In this document: positions 63,941 through 64,000 of the stretch, one piece after another
Layout: the number at the start of each line of letters is the position of its first letter
Position numbering within the stretch: the stretch's first letter is position 1
Origin: Streptomyces typhae
GTDB taxonomy: Bacteria > Actinomycetota > Actinomycetes > Streptomycetales > Streptomycetaceae
Length of the DNA stretch: 64,000 nt
Assembly (NCBI RefSeq): GCF_009755605.1
Contig: NZ_WPNZ01000007.1
Location: 1-64,000, forward strand
Direction of reading: 5' to 3'
Notes under the pieces: model-generated
The model's database searches: none
The model's input: only the letters and a program-made list of their open reading frames with translations
Told to the model about the DNA's origin: nothing
Position numbers and translations under genes: made by a program

Positions 63941-64000
63941 GATGCTCCTTCTCTTCTGCGAATTCGGAGGGAGAGACATGTAGAGCATCGGGCCGCGTCG
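63941..64000. other. Right edge of the window
   Basis: 60 bases holding only the ribosome site of the previous gene and an AT-rich stretch. Nothing else is supported. Confidence 0.5.

Overview
The window looks like chromosomal core DNA from a Streptomyces or a close relative. GC is very high, with strong G/C bias at third codon positions and many GTG starts. It carries a WhiB developmental regulator, a coenzyme F420 pair, XRE/DUF397 regulatory genes and an actinobacterial 16S leader. From memory, gene order resembles the S. coelicolor SCO3020-SCO3069 region; I could not check this here.

Layout. 1-460: promoter and leader of an rRNA operon that leaves the window on the left. 460-6458: SpoIIM-like membrane protein, RDD protein, a hypothetical protein, S-adenosylhomocysteine hydrolase (ahcY) and a cation-diffusion transporter. 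6624-11926: a minus-strand sugar-phosphate cluster (manB, Trm112-like, SIS-domain protein, an unusual repeat-protein ORF, manA). 12247-19488: DUF3499, a zincin-like protein, a DUF5719 secreted protein coupled to a giant membrane glycosyltransferase, and whiB. 20249-23220: cysteine-dioxygenase-like protein and the F420 genes cofD and fbiB. 23312-27280: AlkA-type glycosylase, a GDP-mannose pyrophosphorylase-type enzyme and a secreted PGRP-type amidase. 27411-39273: TIGR03089 protein, a small inverted-repeat element, then five LytR-CpsA-Psr (LCP) proteins interleaved with a glycosyltransferase and a thioesterase. 39511-48393: a catalytically dead-looking M19 dipeptidase paralogue, VOC protein, nucleotide-sugar dehydrogenase, acyl-CoA dehydrogenase, an orphan protein, an IclR regulator, an intact M19 dipeptidase and purE/purK. 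48695-53559: GtrA protein, a two-component system and a POT peptide transporter. 53718-59759: a neocarzinostatin-like membrane protein, an LPQTG cell-surface protein, and a sigma-factor partner-switch module (RsbW-like kinase, STAS antagonist, SigB/SigF-family sigma). 59391-64000: a lower-GC accessory end with an AbaA/WhiJ/BldB-type regulatory locus followed by three DUF6879 paralogues, an unknown protein and a Cys-tailed protein.

How the genes fit together. Much of the window serves the cell envelope: mannose-phosphate and GDP-mannose supply, glycosyltransferases, nucleotide-sugar oxidation, LCP ligases that attach glycopolymers to peptidoglycan, an amidase and dipeptidases. Developmental and stress control (whiB, the partner-switch sigma module, the XRE/DUF397 locus) lies among these genes. 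In-frame simple repeats have expanded in several genes here (repeat ORF 7790-8506, FbiB linker, LCP N-termini, glycosyltransferase tail).

The most unusual items are: the translationally coupled repeat ORF in the mannose operon; the M19 paralogue with all metal ligands replaced; the 218-bp inverted-repeat element sitting exactly on a stop codon; a terminator-like hairpin in the POT transporter leader; and the expanded DUF6879 cluster. None of the calls was checked against a database.
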